This document shows positions 21,201-33,804 of a stretch of DNA of 64,000 nt, one piece after another. This DNA comes from Euptelea pleiosperma (lineage: Eukaryota > Streptophyta > Magnoliopsida > Ranunculales > Eupteleaceae). Under the pieces are notes generated by a model, which was given only the letters and a program-made list of their open reading frames with translations, had not been told where the DNA came from and made no database searches. Both the position numbers and the translations under genes were made by a program. Location: NCBI GenBank assembly GCA_035048495.1, contig JASUTR010000049.1, forward strand, positions 158,624 through 222,623. Direction: 5' to 3'. Position 1 is the stretch's first letter. Every line of letters begins with the position of its first letter.

Positions 21201-22750
21201 TCTAATTACGAGGTCCGGTTGCGAAAAAGTCACAAGTTATAGGCTTCGGAATGTAACACACAAACTTAGTCCAATTTGAGACGTTGACGCACGGAAGGAG
21301 CTAACTTGTTTGGACAGTCATAAATCTTGTTCCAACACTTCAAATTTGTTGAAACAATTGTAATGGAAGAATTCGAGTCTAATTACGAGGTCCGGTTGCG
21401 AAAAAGTCACAAGTTATAGGCTTCGGAATGTAGCACACAAACTGAGTCCAATATGAGACGTTGACGCACGGATGGAGCTAACTTGTTTCGACTGTCCCGA
21501 ATATTGTTCCAACACTTCAAATGTGCTGTAACAATAGTAATAGAAGAATTCGAGTTTAATTACGAGGTCCGGTTGCGAAAAAGTCACAAGTTATAGGCTT
21601 CAGAATGTAACACACAAACTGAGTCCAATTTCGGACGTTGACGCACGGATGGAGCTAACTTGTTTCGCCTATCGCGAATCTTGTTCCAATACTTCAAATG
21701 TGTTGAAACAATAATAATGGAAGAGTTTGAGTCCAATTACGAGGTCCGATTGCGAAAAAGTCACCAGTTATAGGCTTCGGAATGTAACACAAAAAATGAG
21801 TCCAATTTGAGACGTTGACGCACGGATGGAGCTAACTTGTTTTGACTGCTACGAATCTTGTTTCAACACTTCAAATGTGTTGCAACAATAGTAATGGAAG
21901 AGTTTGAGTCCAATTACGAGGTCCGGTTGCGAAAAAGTCACAAGTTATAGGCTTCGGAATGTAACACACAAACTGAATCCAATTTGAGACGTTGACGCAC
22001 GGATGGAGCTAACTTATTTCGCCTATCCCGAATCTTGTTCCAATACTTCAAATGTGTTGAAACAATAATAATGGAAGAGTTTGAGTTCAATTACGAGGTC
22101 CGATTGCGAAAAAGTCACAAGTTATAGGCTTCGGAATGTAACACACAAACTGAGTCCAATTTGAGACGTTGACGCACGGATGGGGCTAACTTGTTTCGCC
22201 TAACCCGAATCTTGTTCCAATAATTCAAATGTGTTGAAACAATAATAATGGAAGAGTTTGAGTTCAATTATGAGGTCCGATTGCGAAAAAGTCACAAGTT
22301 ATAGGCTTCGGAATGTAACACACAAACTGAGTCCAATTTGAGACGTTGACGCACGGATGGAGCTAACTTGTTTCGCCTATCCCGAATCTTGTTCCAATAC
22401 TTTAAAAGTGTTGAAACAATAATAATGGAAGAGTTTGAGTTCAATTACGAGGTCCGATTGCGAAAAAGTCACAAGTTATAGGCTTCGGAATGTAACACAC
22501 AAACTGAGTCCAATTTGAGACGTTGACGCACGGATGGAGCTAACTTGTTTCGACTGTCCCGAATCTTGTTCCAACACTTCAAATGTGTCGAAACAATAGT
22601 AATGGAAGAATTCGAGTATAATTACAAGGTTCGGTTGCGAAAAAGTCACAAGTTATAGGCTTCGGAATGTAACACACAAACTGAGTCCAATTTGAGACGT
22701 TGACGCACGGATGGAGCTAACTTGTTTCGCCTATCCCGAATCTTGTTCCA
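18255..22750. repeat. Large satellite duplication, copy 2 (~4.5 kb)
   Basis: Near-identical to 8,895-13,390. At ~22,751 the sequence switches mid-monomer from the m7-like 'cctatcccgaatc' start to an m6-like end ('gtgtcgaaac'), which marks a recombination junction. The 1,593-bp (9-monomer) interval 21,616-23,208 spans this junction. Confidence 0.88.
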
Positions 22751-23208
22751 ACACTTCAAATGTGTCGAAACAATAGTAATGGAAGAATTCGAGTATAATT
22801 ACAAGGTTCGGTTGCGAAAAAGTCACAAGTTATAGGCTTCGGAATGTAACACACAAACTGAGTCCAATTTGAGACGTTGACGCACGGAAGGAGCTAACTT
22901 GTTTGGACAGTCATAAATCTTGTTCCAACACTTCAAATTTGTTGAAACAATTGTAATGGAAGAATTCGAGTCTAATTACGAGGTCCGGTTGCGAAAAAGT
23001 CACAAGTTATAGGCTTCGGAATGTAGCACACAAACTGAGTCCAATATGAGACGTTGACGCACGGATGGAGCTAACTTGTTTCGACTGTCCCGAATATTGT
23101 TCCAACACTTCAAATGTGCTGTAACAATAGTAATAGAAGAATTCGAGTTTAATTACGAGGTCCGGTTGCGAAAAAGTCACAAGTTATAGGCTTCAGAATG
23201 TAACACAC

Positions 23209-24978
23209 AAACTGAGTCCAATTTGGGACGTTGACGCACGGATGGAGCTAACTTGTTTCGCCTATCGCGAATCTTGTTCCAATACTTCAAATGTGTTGAA
23301 ACAATAATAATGGAAGAGTTTGAGTCCAATTACGAGGTCCGATTGCGAAAAAGTCACCAGTTATAGGCTTCGGAATGTAACACAAAAAATGAGTCCAATT
23401 TGAGACGTTGACGCACGGATGGAGCTAACTTGTTTTGACTGCTACGAATCTTGTTTCAACACTTCAAATGTGTTGCAACAATAGTAATGGAAGAGTTTGA
23501 GTCCAATTACGAGGTCCGGTTGCGAAAAAGTCACAAGTTATAGGCTTCGGAATGTAACACACAAACTGAATCCAATTTGAGACGTTGACGCACGGATGGA
23601 GCTAACTTATTTCGCCTATCCCGAATCTTGTTCCAATACTTCAAATGTGTTGAAACAATAATAATGGAAGAGTTTGAGTTCAATTACGAGGTCCGATTGC
23701 GAAAAAGTCACAAGTTATAGGCTTCCGAATGTAACACACAAACTGAGTCCAATTTGAGACGTTGACGCACGGATGGGGCTAACTTGTTTCGCCTAACCCG
23801 AATCTTGTTCCAATAATTCAAATGTGTTGAAACAATAATAATGGAAGAGTTTGAGTTCAATTATGAGGTCCGATTGCGAAAAAGTCACAAGTTATAGGCT
23901 TCGGAATGTAACACACAAACTGAGTCCAATTTGAGACGTTGACGCACGGATGGAGCTAACTTGTTTCGCCTATCCCGAATCTTGTTCCAATACTTTAAAA
24001 GTGTTGAAACAATAATAATGGAAGAGTTTGAGTTCAATTACGAGGTCCGATTGCGAAAAAGTCACAAGTTATAGGCTTCGGAATGTAACACACAAACTAA
24101 GTCCAATTTGAGACGTTGACGCACGGATGGAGCTAACTTGTTTCGACTGTCCCGAATCTTGTTCCAACACTTCAAATGTGTCGAAACAATAGTAATGGAA
24201 GAATTCGAGTATAATTACAAGGTTCGGTTGCGAAAAAGTCACAAGTTATAGGCTTCGGAATGTAACACACAAACTGAGTCCAATTTGAGACGTTGACGCA
24301 CGGATGGAGCTAACTTGTTTCGCCTATCCCGAATCTTGTTCCAATACTTCAAATGTGTTGAAACAATTATAATGGAAGAGTTTGAGTTCAATTACGAGGT
24401 CCGATTGCGAAAAAGTCACAAGTTATAGGCTTCGGAATGTAACACACAAACTGAGTCCAATTTGAGACGTTGAAGCACGGATGGAGCTAACTTGTTTCGA
24501 CAGTCATAAATCTTGTTCAAACACTTGAAATTTGTTGAAACAATTGTAATGGAAGAATTTGAGTCTAATTACGAGGTCCGGTTGCGAAAAAGTCACAAGT
24601 TATAGGCTTCGGAATGTAACACACAAACTGAGTCCAATTTGAGACGTTGACGCACGGAAGGAGCTAACTTGTTTGGACAGTCATAAATCTTGTTCCAACA
24701 CTTCAAATTTGTTGAAACAATTGTAATGGAAGAATTCGAGTCTAATTACGAGGTCCGGTTGCGAAAAAGTCACAAGTTATAGGCTTCGGAATGTAGCACA
24801 CAAACTGAGTCCAATATGAGACGTTGACGCACGGATGGAGCTAACTTGTTTCGACTGTCCCGAATATTGTTCCAACACTTCAAATGTGCTGTAACAATAG
24901 TAATAGAAGAATTCGAGTTTAATTACGAGGTCCGGTTGCGAAAAAGTCACAAGTTATAGGCTTCAGAATGTAACACAC
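23209..24978. repeat. Isolated copy of the 10-monomer HOR (1,770 bp)
   Basis: Same class order m1-m10 as the tandem block at 32,035-44,601, but ~7 kb away from it. It is followed at 24,979 by a further m1-m6 run that then switches to another series. Confidence 0.85.
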
Positions 24979-25509
24979 AAACTGAGTCCAATTTGGGACG
25001 TTGACGCACGGATGGAGCTAACTTGTTTCGCCTATCGCGAATCTTGTTCCAATACTTCAAATGTGTTGAAACAATAATAATGGAAGAGTTTGAGTCCAAT
25101 TACGAGGTCCGATTGCGAAAAAGTCACCAGTTATAGGCTTCGGAATGTAACACAAAAAATGAGTCCAATTTGAGACGTTGACGCACGGATGGAGCTAACT
25201 TGTTTTGACTGCTACGAATCTTGTTTCAACACTTCAAATGTGTTGCAACAATAGTAATGGAAGAGTTTGAGTCGAATTACGAGGTCCGGTTGCGAAAAAG
25301 TCACAAGTTATAGGCTTCGGAATGTAACACACAAACTGAATCCAATTTGAGACGTTGACGCACGGATGGAGCTAACTTATTTCGCCTATCCCGAATCTTG
25401 TTCCAATACTTCAAATGTGTTGAAACAATAATAATGGAAGAGTTTGAGTTCAATTACGAGGTCCGATTGCGAAAAAGTCACAAGTTATAGGCTTCGGAAT
25501 GTAACACAC

Positions 25510-27552
25510 AAACTGAGTCCAATTTGAGACGTTGACGCACGGATGGGGCTAACTTGTTTCGCCTAACCCGAATCTTGTTCCAATAATTCAAATGTGTTGA
25601 AACAATAATAATGGAAGAGTTTGAGTTCAATTATGAGGTCCGATTGCGAAAAAGTCACAAGTTATAGGCTTCGGAATGTAACACACAAACTGAGTCCAAT
25701 TTGAGACGTTGACGCACGGATGGAGCTAACTTGTTTCGCCTATCCCGAATCTTGTTCCAATACTTTAAATGTGTTGAAACAATAATAATGGAAGAGTTTG
25801 AGTTCAATTACGAGGTCCGATTGCGAAAAAGTCACAAGTTATAGGCTTCGGAATGTAACACACAAACTGAGTCCAATTTGAGACGTTGACGCACGGATGG
25901 AGCTAACTTGTTTCGACTGTCCCGAATCTTGTTCCAACACTTCAAATGTGTCGAAACAATAGTAATGGAAGAATTCGAGTATAATTACAAGGTTCGGTTG
26001 CGAAAAAGTCACAAGTTATAGGCTTCGGAATGTAACACACAAACTGAGTCCAATTTGAGACATTGACACACGGATGGAGCTAACTTGTTTTGACTGTCAC
26101 GAATCTTGTTTCAACACTTCAAATGTGATGCAACAATAGTAATGGAAGAGTTTGAGTCCAATTACGAGGTCCGGTTGCGAAAAAGTCACAAGTTATAGGC
26201 TTCGGAATGTAACACACAAACTGAGTCCAATTTGAGACGTTGATGCACGGAAGGGGCTAACTTGTTTCGACAGTAATAAATCTTGTTCAAACACTTCAAA
26301 TTTGTTGAAACAATAGTAATGGAAGAATTCGAGTCTAATTACGAGGTTCGGTTGCGAAAAAGTCACAAGTTATAGGCTTCGGAATGTAACATACAAACTG
26401 AGTCCAATTTGAGACGTTGACGCACGGATGGAGCTAACTTGTTTCGACAGTGATAAATCTTGTTCCAACACTTCAATTGTGTTGAAACAATTGTAATGGA
26501 AGAATTCGAGTCTAATTACGAGGTCCGGTTGCGAAAAAGTCACAAGTTATAGGCTTCGGAATGTAACACACAAACTGAGTCTAATTTTAGACGTTCACGC
26601 ACGGATGGAGCTAACTTGTTTCGACTGTCCCGAATCTTGTTCCAACACTTCAAATGCGTTGAAACAATAATAATGGAAGAGTTTGAGTCCAATTACGAGG
26701 TCCGATTGCGAAAAAGTCACAAGTTATAGGCTTCGGAATGTAACACACAAACTGAGTCCAATTTGAGTCGTTGACGCACGGATGGAGCTAACTTGTTTTG
26801 ACTGCTACGAATCTTGTTTCACCACTTCAAATGTGTTGCAACAATAGTAATGGAAGAGTTTGAGTCCAATTACGAGGTCCGGTTGCGAAAAAGTCACAAG
26901 TTATAGGCTTCGGAATGTAACACACAAACTGAATCCAATTTGAGACGTTGACGCACGGATGGAGCTAACTTGTTTCGCCTATCCCGAATCTTGTTCCAAT
27001 ACTTTAAATGTGTTGAAACAATAATAATGGAAGAGTTTGAGTTCAATTACGAGGTCCGATTGCGAAAAAGTTATAGGCTTCGGAATGTAACACACAAACT
27101 GAGTCCAATTTGAGACGTTGAAGCACGGATGGAGCTAACTTGTTTCGACAGTCATAAATCTTGTTCAAACACTTCAAATTTGTTGAAACAATTGTAATGG
27201 AAGAATTCGAGTCTAATTACGAGGTCCGGTTGCGAAAAAGTCACAAGTTATAGGCTTCGGAATGTAACACACAAACTGAGTCCAATTTGAGACGTTGACG
27301 CACGGAAGGAGCTAACTTGTTTGGACAGTCATAAATCTTGTTCCAACACTTCAAATTTGTTGAAACAATTGTAATGGAAGAATTCGAGTCTAATTACGAG
27401 GTCCGGTTGCGAAAAAGTCACAAGTTATAGGCTTCGGAATGTAGCACACAAACTGAGTCCAATATGAGACGTTGACGCACGGATGGAGCTAACTTGTTTC
27501 GACTGTCCCGAATATTGTTCCAACACTTCAAATGTGCTGTAACAATAGTAAT
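25510..27552. repeat. Large satellite duplication, second matching flank, copy 2
   Basis: Partner of 16,143-18,185 (offset 9,367). The match ends where the indel-rich stretch begins. Confidence 0.82.
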
Positions 27553-29870
27553 AGGAAGAATTCGAGTTAATTACGAGGTCCGGTTGCGAAAAAGTCACAA
27601 GTTATAGGCTTCAGAATGTAACACACAAACTGAGTCCAATTTGGGACGTTGACGCACGGATGGAGCTAACTTGTTTCGCCTATCGCGAATCTTGTTCCAA
27701 TACTTCAAATGTGTTGAAACAATAATAATGGAAGAGTTTGAGTCCAATTACGAGGTCCGATTGCGAAAAAGTCACAAGTTATAGGCTTCGGAATGTAACA
27801 CACAAACTGAGTCCAATTTGAGACGTTGACGCACGGATGGAGCTAACTTGTTTTGACTGCTACGAATCTTGTTTCAACACTTCAAATGTGTTGCAACAAT
27901 AGTAATGGAAGAGTTTGAGTCAATTACGAGGTCCGGTTGCGAAAAAGTCACAAGTTATAGGCTTCGGAATGTAACACACAAACTGAGTCCAATTTGAGAC
28001 GTTGACGCACGGATGGAGCTAACTTGTTTCGCCTATCCCGAATCTTGTTCCAATACTTCAAATGTGTTGAAACAATAATAATGGAAGAGTTTGAGTTCAA
28101 TTACGAGGTCCGATTGCGAAAAAGTCACAAGTTATAGGCTTCGGAATGTAACACACAAACTGAGTCCAATTTGAGACGTTGACGCACGGATGGGCTAACT
28201 TGTTTCGCCTAACCCGAATCTTGTTCCAATACTTCAAATGTGTTGAAACAATAATAATGGAAGAGTTTGAGTTCAATTACGAGGTCCGATTGCGAAAAAG
28301 TCACAAGTTATAGGCTTCGGAATGTAACACACAAACTGAGTCCAATTTGAGACGTTGACGCACGGATGGAGCTAACTTGTTTCGCCTATCCCGAATCTTG
28401 TTCAACACTTCAAATGTGTTGAAACAATAGTAATGGAAGAGTTTGAGTCAATTACGAGGTCCGATTGCGAAAAAGTCACAAGTTATAGGCTTCGGAATGT
28501 AACACACAAACTGAGTCCAATTTGAGACGTTGACGCACGGATGGAGCTAACTTGTTTCGACTGTCCCGAATCTTGTTCCAATACTTCAAATGTGTTGAAA
28601 CAATAGTAATGGAAGAGTTTGAGTCAATTACGAGGTCGATTGCGAAAAAGTCACAAGTTATAGGCTTCGGAATGTAACACACAAACTGAGTCCAATTTGA
28701 GACGTTGACGCACGGATGGAGCTAACTTGTTTCGCCTATCCCGAATCTTGTTCCAATACTTCAAATGTGTTGAAACAATAATAATGGAAGAGTTTGAGTT
28801 CAATTACGAGGTCCGATTGCGAAAAAGTCACAAGTTATAGGCTTCGGAATGTAACACACAAACTGAGTCCAATTTGAGACGTTGACGCACGGATGGAGCT
28901 AACTTGTTTCGCCTATCCCGAATCTTGTTCCAATACTTCAAATGTGTTGAAACAATAATAATGGAAGAGTTTGAGTTCAATTACGAGGTCCGATTGCGAA
29001 AAAGTCACAAGTTATAGGCTTCGGAATGTAACACACAAACTGAGTCCAATTTGAGACGTTGACGCACGGATGGAGCTAACTTGTTTCGACTGTCCCGAAT
29101 CTTGTTCCAACACTTCAAATGTGCTGAAACAATAGTAATGGAAGAATTCGAGTTAATTACGAGGTCCGGTTGCGAAAAAGTCACAAGTTATAGGCTTCGG
29201 AATGTAACACACAAACTGAGTCCAATTTGAGACGTTGACGCACGGATGGAGCTAACTTGTTTCGACTGTCCCGAATCTTGTTCCAACACTTCAAATGTGT
29301 TGAAACAATAGTAATGGAAGAATTTGAGTCTAATTACGAGGTCCGGTTGCGAAAAAGTCACAAGTTATAGGCTTCGGAATGTAACACACAAACTGAGTCC
29401 AATTTGAGACGTTGACGCACGGATGGAGCTAACTTGTTTCGACTGTCCCGAATCTTGTTCCAACACTTCAAATGTGTTGAAACAATAATAATGGAAGAGT
29501 TTGAGTCAATTACGAGGTCCGATTGCGAAAAAGTCACAAGTTATAGGCTTCGGAATGTAACACACAAACTGAGTCCAATTTGAGACGTTGACGCACGGAT
29601 GGAGCTAACTTGTTTCGACTGCTCGAATCTTGTTCCAACACTTCAAATGTGTTGAAACAATAGTAATGGAAGAGTTTGAGTCAATTACGAGGTCCGGTTG
29701 CGAAAAAGTCACAAGTTATAGGCTTCGGAATGTAACACACAAACTGAGTCCAATTTGAGACGTTGACGCACGGATGGAGCTAACTTGTTTCGACTGTCCC
29801 GAATCTTGTTCCAACACTTCAAATGTGTTGAAACAATAGTAATGGAAGAGTTTGAGTTCAATTACGAGGT
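27540..29870. repeat. Satellite stretch with frequent 1-bp indels and consensus-like monomers
   Basis: Frequent missing bases ('gagtcaattacg', 'ggatgggctaac', 'gttcaacac') occur where the surrounding 177-bp units are intact, and diagnostic class variants fade toward a common consensus. Both borders are sharp. Probably poor consensus rather than true divergence. Confidence 0.7.
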
Positions 29871-32034
29871 CCGGTTGCGAAAAAGTCACAAGTTATAGGC
29901 TTCGGAATGTAACACACAAACTGAATCCAATTTGAGACGTTGACGCACGGATGGAGCTAACTTGTTTCGCCTATCCCGAATCTTGTTCCAATACTTCAAA
30001 TGTGTTGAAACAATAATAATGGAAGAGTTTGAGTTCAATTACGAGGTCCGATTGCGAAAAAGTCACAAGTTATAGGCTTCGGAATGTAACACACAAACTG
30101 AGTCCAATTTGAGACGTTGACGCACGGATGGGGCTAACTTGTTTCGCCTAACCCGAATCTTGTTCCAATACTTCAAATGTGTTGAAACAATAATAATGGA
30201 AGAGTTTGAGTTCAATTACGAGGTCCGATTGCGAAAAAGTCACAAGTTATAGGCTTCGGAATGTAACACACAAACTGAGTCCAATTTGAGACGTTGTCGC
30301 ACGGATGGAGCTAACTTGTTTCTCCTATCCCGAATCTAGTTCCAATACTTCAAATGTGTTGAAACAATAATAATGTAAGAGTTTGAGTCCAATTACGAGG
30401 TCCGATTGCGAAAAAGTCACAAGTTATAGGCTTCGGAATGTAACACACAAACTGAGTCCAATTTGAGACATTGACACACGGATGGAGCTAACTTGTTTTG
30501 ACTGTCACGAATCTTGTTTCAACACTTCAAATGTGATGCAACAATAGTAATGGAAGAGTTTGAGTCCAATTACGAGGTCCGGTTGCGAAAAAGTCACAAG
30601 TTATAGGCTTCGGAATGTAACACACAAACTGAGTCCAATTTGAGACGTTGATGCACGGAAGGGGCTAACTTGTTTCGACAGTCATAAATCTTGTTCAAAC
30701 ACTTCAAATTTGTTGAAACAATAGTAATGGAAGAATTCGAGTCTAATTACGAGGTTCGGTTGCGAAAAAGTCACAAGTTATAGGCTTCGGAATGTAACAT
30801 ACAAACTAAGTCCAATTTGAGACGTTGACGCACGGATGGAGCTAACTTGTTTCGACAGTGATAAATCTTGTTCCAACACTTCAATTGTGTTGAAACAATT
30901 GTAATGGAAGAATTCGAGTCTAATTACGAGGTCCGGTTGCGAAAAAGTCACAAGTTATAGGCTTCGGAATGTAACACACAAACTGAGTCTAATTTTAGAC
31001 GTTCACGCACGGATGGAGCTAACTTGTTTCGACTGTCCCGAATCTTGTTCCAACACTTCAAATGCGTTGAAACAATAATAATGGAAGAGTTTGAGTCCAA
31101 TTACGAGGTCCGATTGCGAAAAAGTCACAAGTTATAGGCTTCGGAATGTAACACACAAACTGAGTCCAATTTGAGACGTTGACGCACGGATGGAGCTAAC
31201 TTGTTTTGACTGCTACGAATCTGGTTTCACCACTTCAAATGTGTTGCAACAATAGTAATGGAAGAGTTTGAGTCCAATTACGAGGTCCGGTTGCGAAAAA
31301 GTCACAAGTTATAGGCTTCGGAATGTAACACACAAACTGAATCCAATTTGAGACGTTGACGCACGGATGGAGCTAACTTGTTTCGCCTATCCCGAATCTT
31401 GTTCCAATACTTTAAATGTGTTGAAACAATAATAATGGAAGAGTTTGAGTTCAATTACGAGGTCCGATTGCGAAAAAGTTATAGGCTTCGGAATGTAACA
31501 CACAAACTGAGTCCAATTTGAGACGTTGAAGCACGGATGGAGCTAACTTGTTTCGACTGTCATAAATCTTGTTCAAACACTTCAAATTTGTTGAAACAAT
31601 TGTAATGGAAGAATTCGAGTCTAATTACGAGGTCCGGTTGCGAAAAAGTCACAAGTTATAGGCTTCGGAATGTAACACACAAACTTAGTCCAATTTGAGA
31701 CGTTGACGCACGGAAGGAGCTAACTTGTTTGGACAGTCATAAATCTTGTTCCAACACTTCAAATTTGTTGAAACAATTGTAATGGAAGAATTCGAGTCTA
31801 ATTACGAGGTCCGGTTGCGAAAAAGTCACAAGTTATAGGCTTCGGAATGTAGCACACAAACTGAGTCCAATATGAGACGTTGACGCACGGATGGAGCTAA
31901 CTTGTTTCGACTGTCCCGAATATTGTTCCAACACTTCAAATGTGCTGTAACAATAGTAATAGAAGAATTCGAGTTTAATTACGAGGTCCGGTTGCGAAAA
32001 AGTCACAAGTTATAGGCTTCAGAATGTAACACAC
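29871..32034. repeat. Mixed satellite segment before the HOR block
   Basis: Clean 177-bp monomers. The section from ~30,830 to 32,034 aligns with ~20,410-21,615 at offset 10,419. A private monomer ('gttgtcgcacgg' with 'tttctcctatc', ~30,295) is shared only with ~47,990 and ~48,170, linking this segment to 48,164-49,300. A 170-bp monomer lies near 31,478. Confidence 0.8.
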
Positions 32035-33804
32035 AAACTGAGTCCAATTTGGGACGTTGACGCACGGATGGAGCTAACTTGTTTCGCCTATCGCGAATCT
32101 TGTTCCAATACTTCAAATGTGTTGAAACAATAATAATGGAAGAGTTTGAGTCCAATTACGAGGTCCGATTGCGAAAAAGTCACCAGTTATAGGCTTCGGA
32201 ATGTAACACAAAAAATGAGTCCAATTTGAGACGTTGACGCACGGATGGAGCTAACTTGTTTTGACTGCTACGAATCTTGTTTCAACACTTCAAATGTGTT
32301 GCAACAATAGTAATGGAAGAGTTTGAGTCCAATTACGAGGTCCGGTTGCGAAAAAGTCACAAGTTATAGGCTTCGGAATGTAACACACAAACTGAATCCA
32401 ATTTGAGACGTTGACGCACGGATGGAGCTAACTTATTTCGCCTATCCCGAATCTTGTTCCAATACTTCAAATGTGTTGAAACAATAATAATGGAAGAGTT
32501 TGAGTTCAATTACGAGGTCCGATTGCGAAAAAGTCACAAGTTATAGGCTTCGGAATGTAACACACAAACTGAGTCCAATTTGAGACGTTGACGCACGGAT
32601 GGGGCTAACTTGTTTCGCCTAACCCGAATCTTGTTCCAATAATTCAAATGTGTTGAAACAATAATAATGGAAGAGTTTGAGTTCAATTATGAGGTCCGAT
32701 TGCGAAAAAGTCACAAGTTATAGGCTTCGGAATGTAACACACAAACTGAGTCCAATTTGAGACGTTGACGCACGGATGGAGCTAACTTGTTTCGCCTATC
32801 CCGAATCTTGTTCCAATACTTTAAAAGTGTTGAAACAATAATAATGGAAGAGTTTGAGTTCAATTACGAGGTCCGATTGCGAAAAAGTCACAAGTTATAG
32901 GCTTCGGAATGTAACACACAAACTGAGTCCAATTTGAGACGTTGACGCACGGATGGAGCTAACTTGTTTCGACTGTCCCGAATCTTGTTCCAACACTTCA
33001 AATGTGTCGAAACAATAGTAATGGAAGAATTCGAGTATAATTACAAGGTTCGGTTGCGAAAAAGTCACAAGTTATAGGCTTCGGAATGTAACACACAAAC
33101 TGAGTCCAATTTGAGACGTTGACGCACGGATGGAGCTAACTTGTTTCGCCTATCCCGAATCTTGTTCCAATACTTCAAATGTGTTGAAACAATTATAATG
33201 GAAGAGTTTGAGTTCAATTACGAGGTCCGATTGCGAAAAAGTCACAAGTTATAGGCTTCGGAATGTAACACACAAACTGAGTCCAATTTGAGACGTTGAA
33301 GCACGGATGGAGCTAACTTGTTTCGACAGTCATAAATCTTGTTCAAACACTTGAAATTTGTTGAAACAATTGTAATGGAAGAATTCGAGTCTAATTACGA
33401 GGTCCGGTTGCGAAAAAGTCACAAGTTATAGGCTTCGGAATGTAACACACAAACTGAGTCCAATTTGAGACGTTGACGCACGGAAGGAGCTAACTTGTTT
33501 GGACAGTCATAAATCTTGTTCCAACACTTCAAATTTGTTGAAACAATTGTAATGGAAGAATTCGAGTCTAATTACGAGGTCCGGTTGCGAAAAAGTCACA
33601 AGTTATAGGCTTCGGAATGTAGCACACAAACTGAGTCCAATATGAGACGTTGACGCACGGATGGAGCTAACTTATTTCGACTGTCCCGAATATTGTTCCA
33701 ACACTTCAAATGTGCTGTAACAATAGTAATAGAAGAATTCGAGTTTAATTACGAGGTCCGGTTGCGAAAAAGTCACAAGTTATAGGCTTCAGAATGTAAC
33801 ACAC
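32035..33804. repeat. 10-monomer HOR, tandem copy 1
   Basis: Class order in every copy: m1 'ttgggacg' + 'cctatcgcg' + 'gtcaccag'; m2 'ttttgactgctacg'; m3 'gaatcc' + 'cttatttcg'; m4 'ggggct' + 'cctaaccc'; m5 'actttaaa'; m6 'gtgtcgaaac' + 'tacaagg'; m7 'caattataatgg'; m8 'gaagcacgg' + 'cttgaaattt'; m9 'cggaaggag' + 'tgtagcac'; m10 'aatatgag' + 'gctgtaac'. This copy has m5 'ttaaaagtg' and an m10 with 'cttatttcg' (33,672). Confidence 0.92.
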
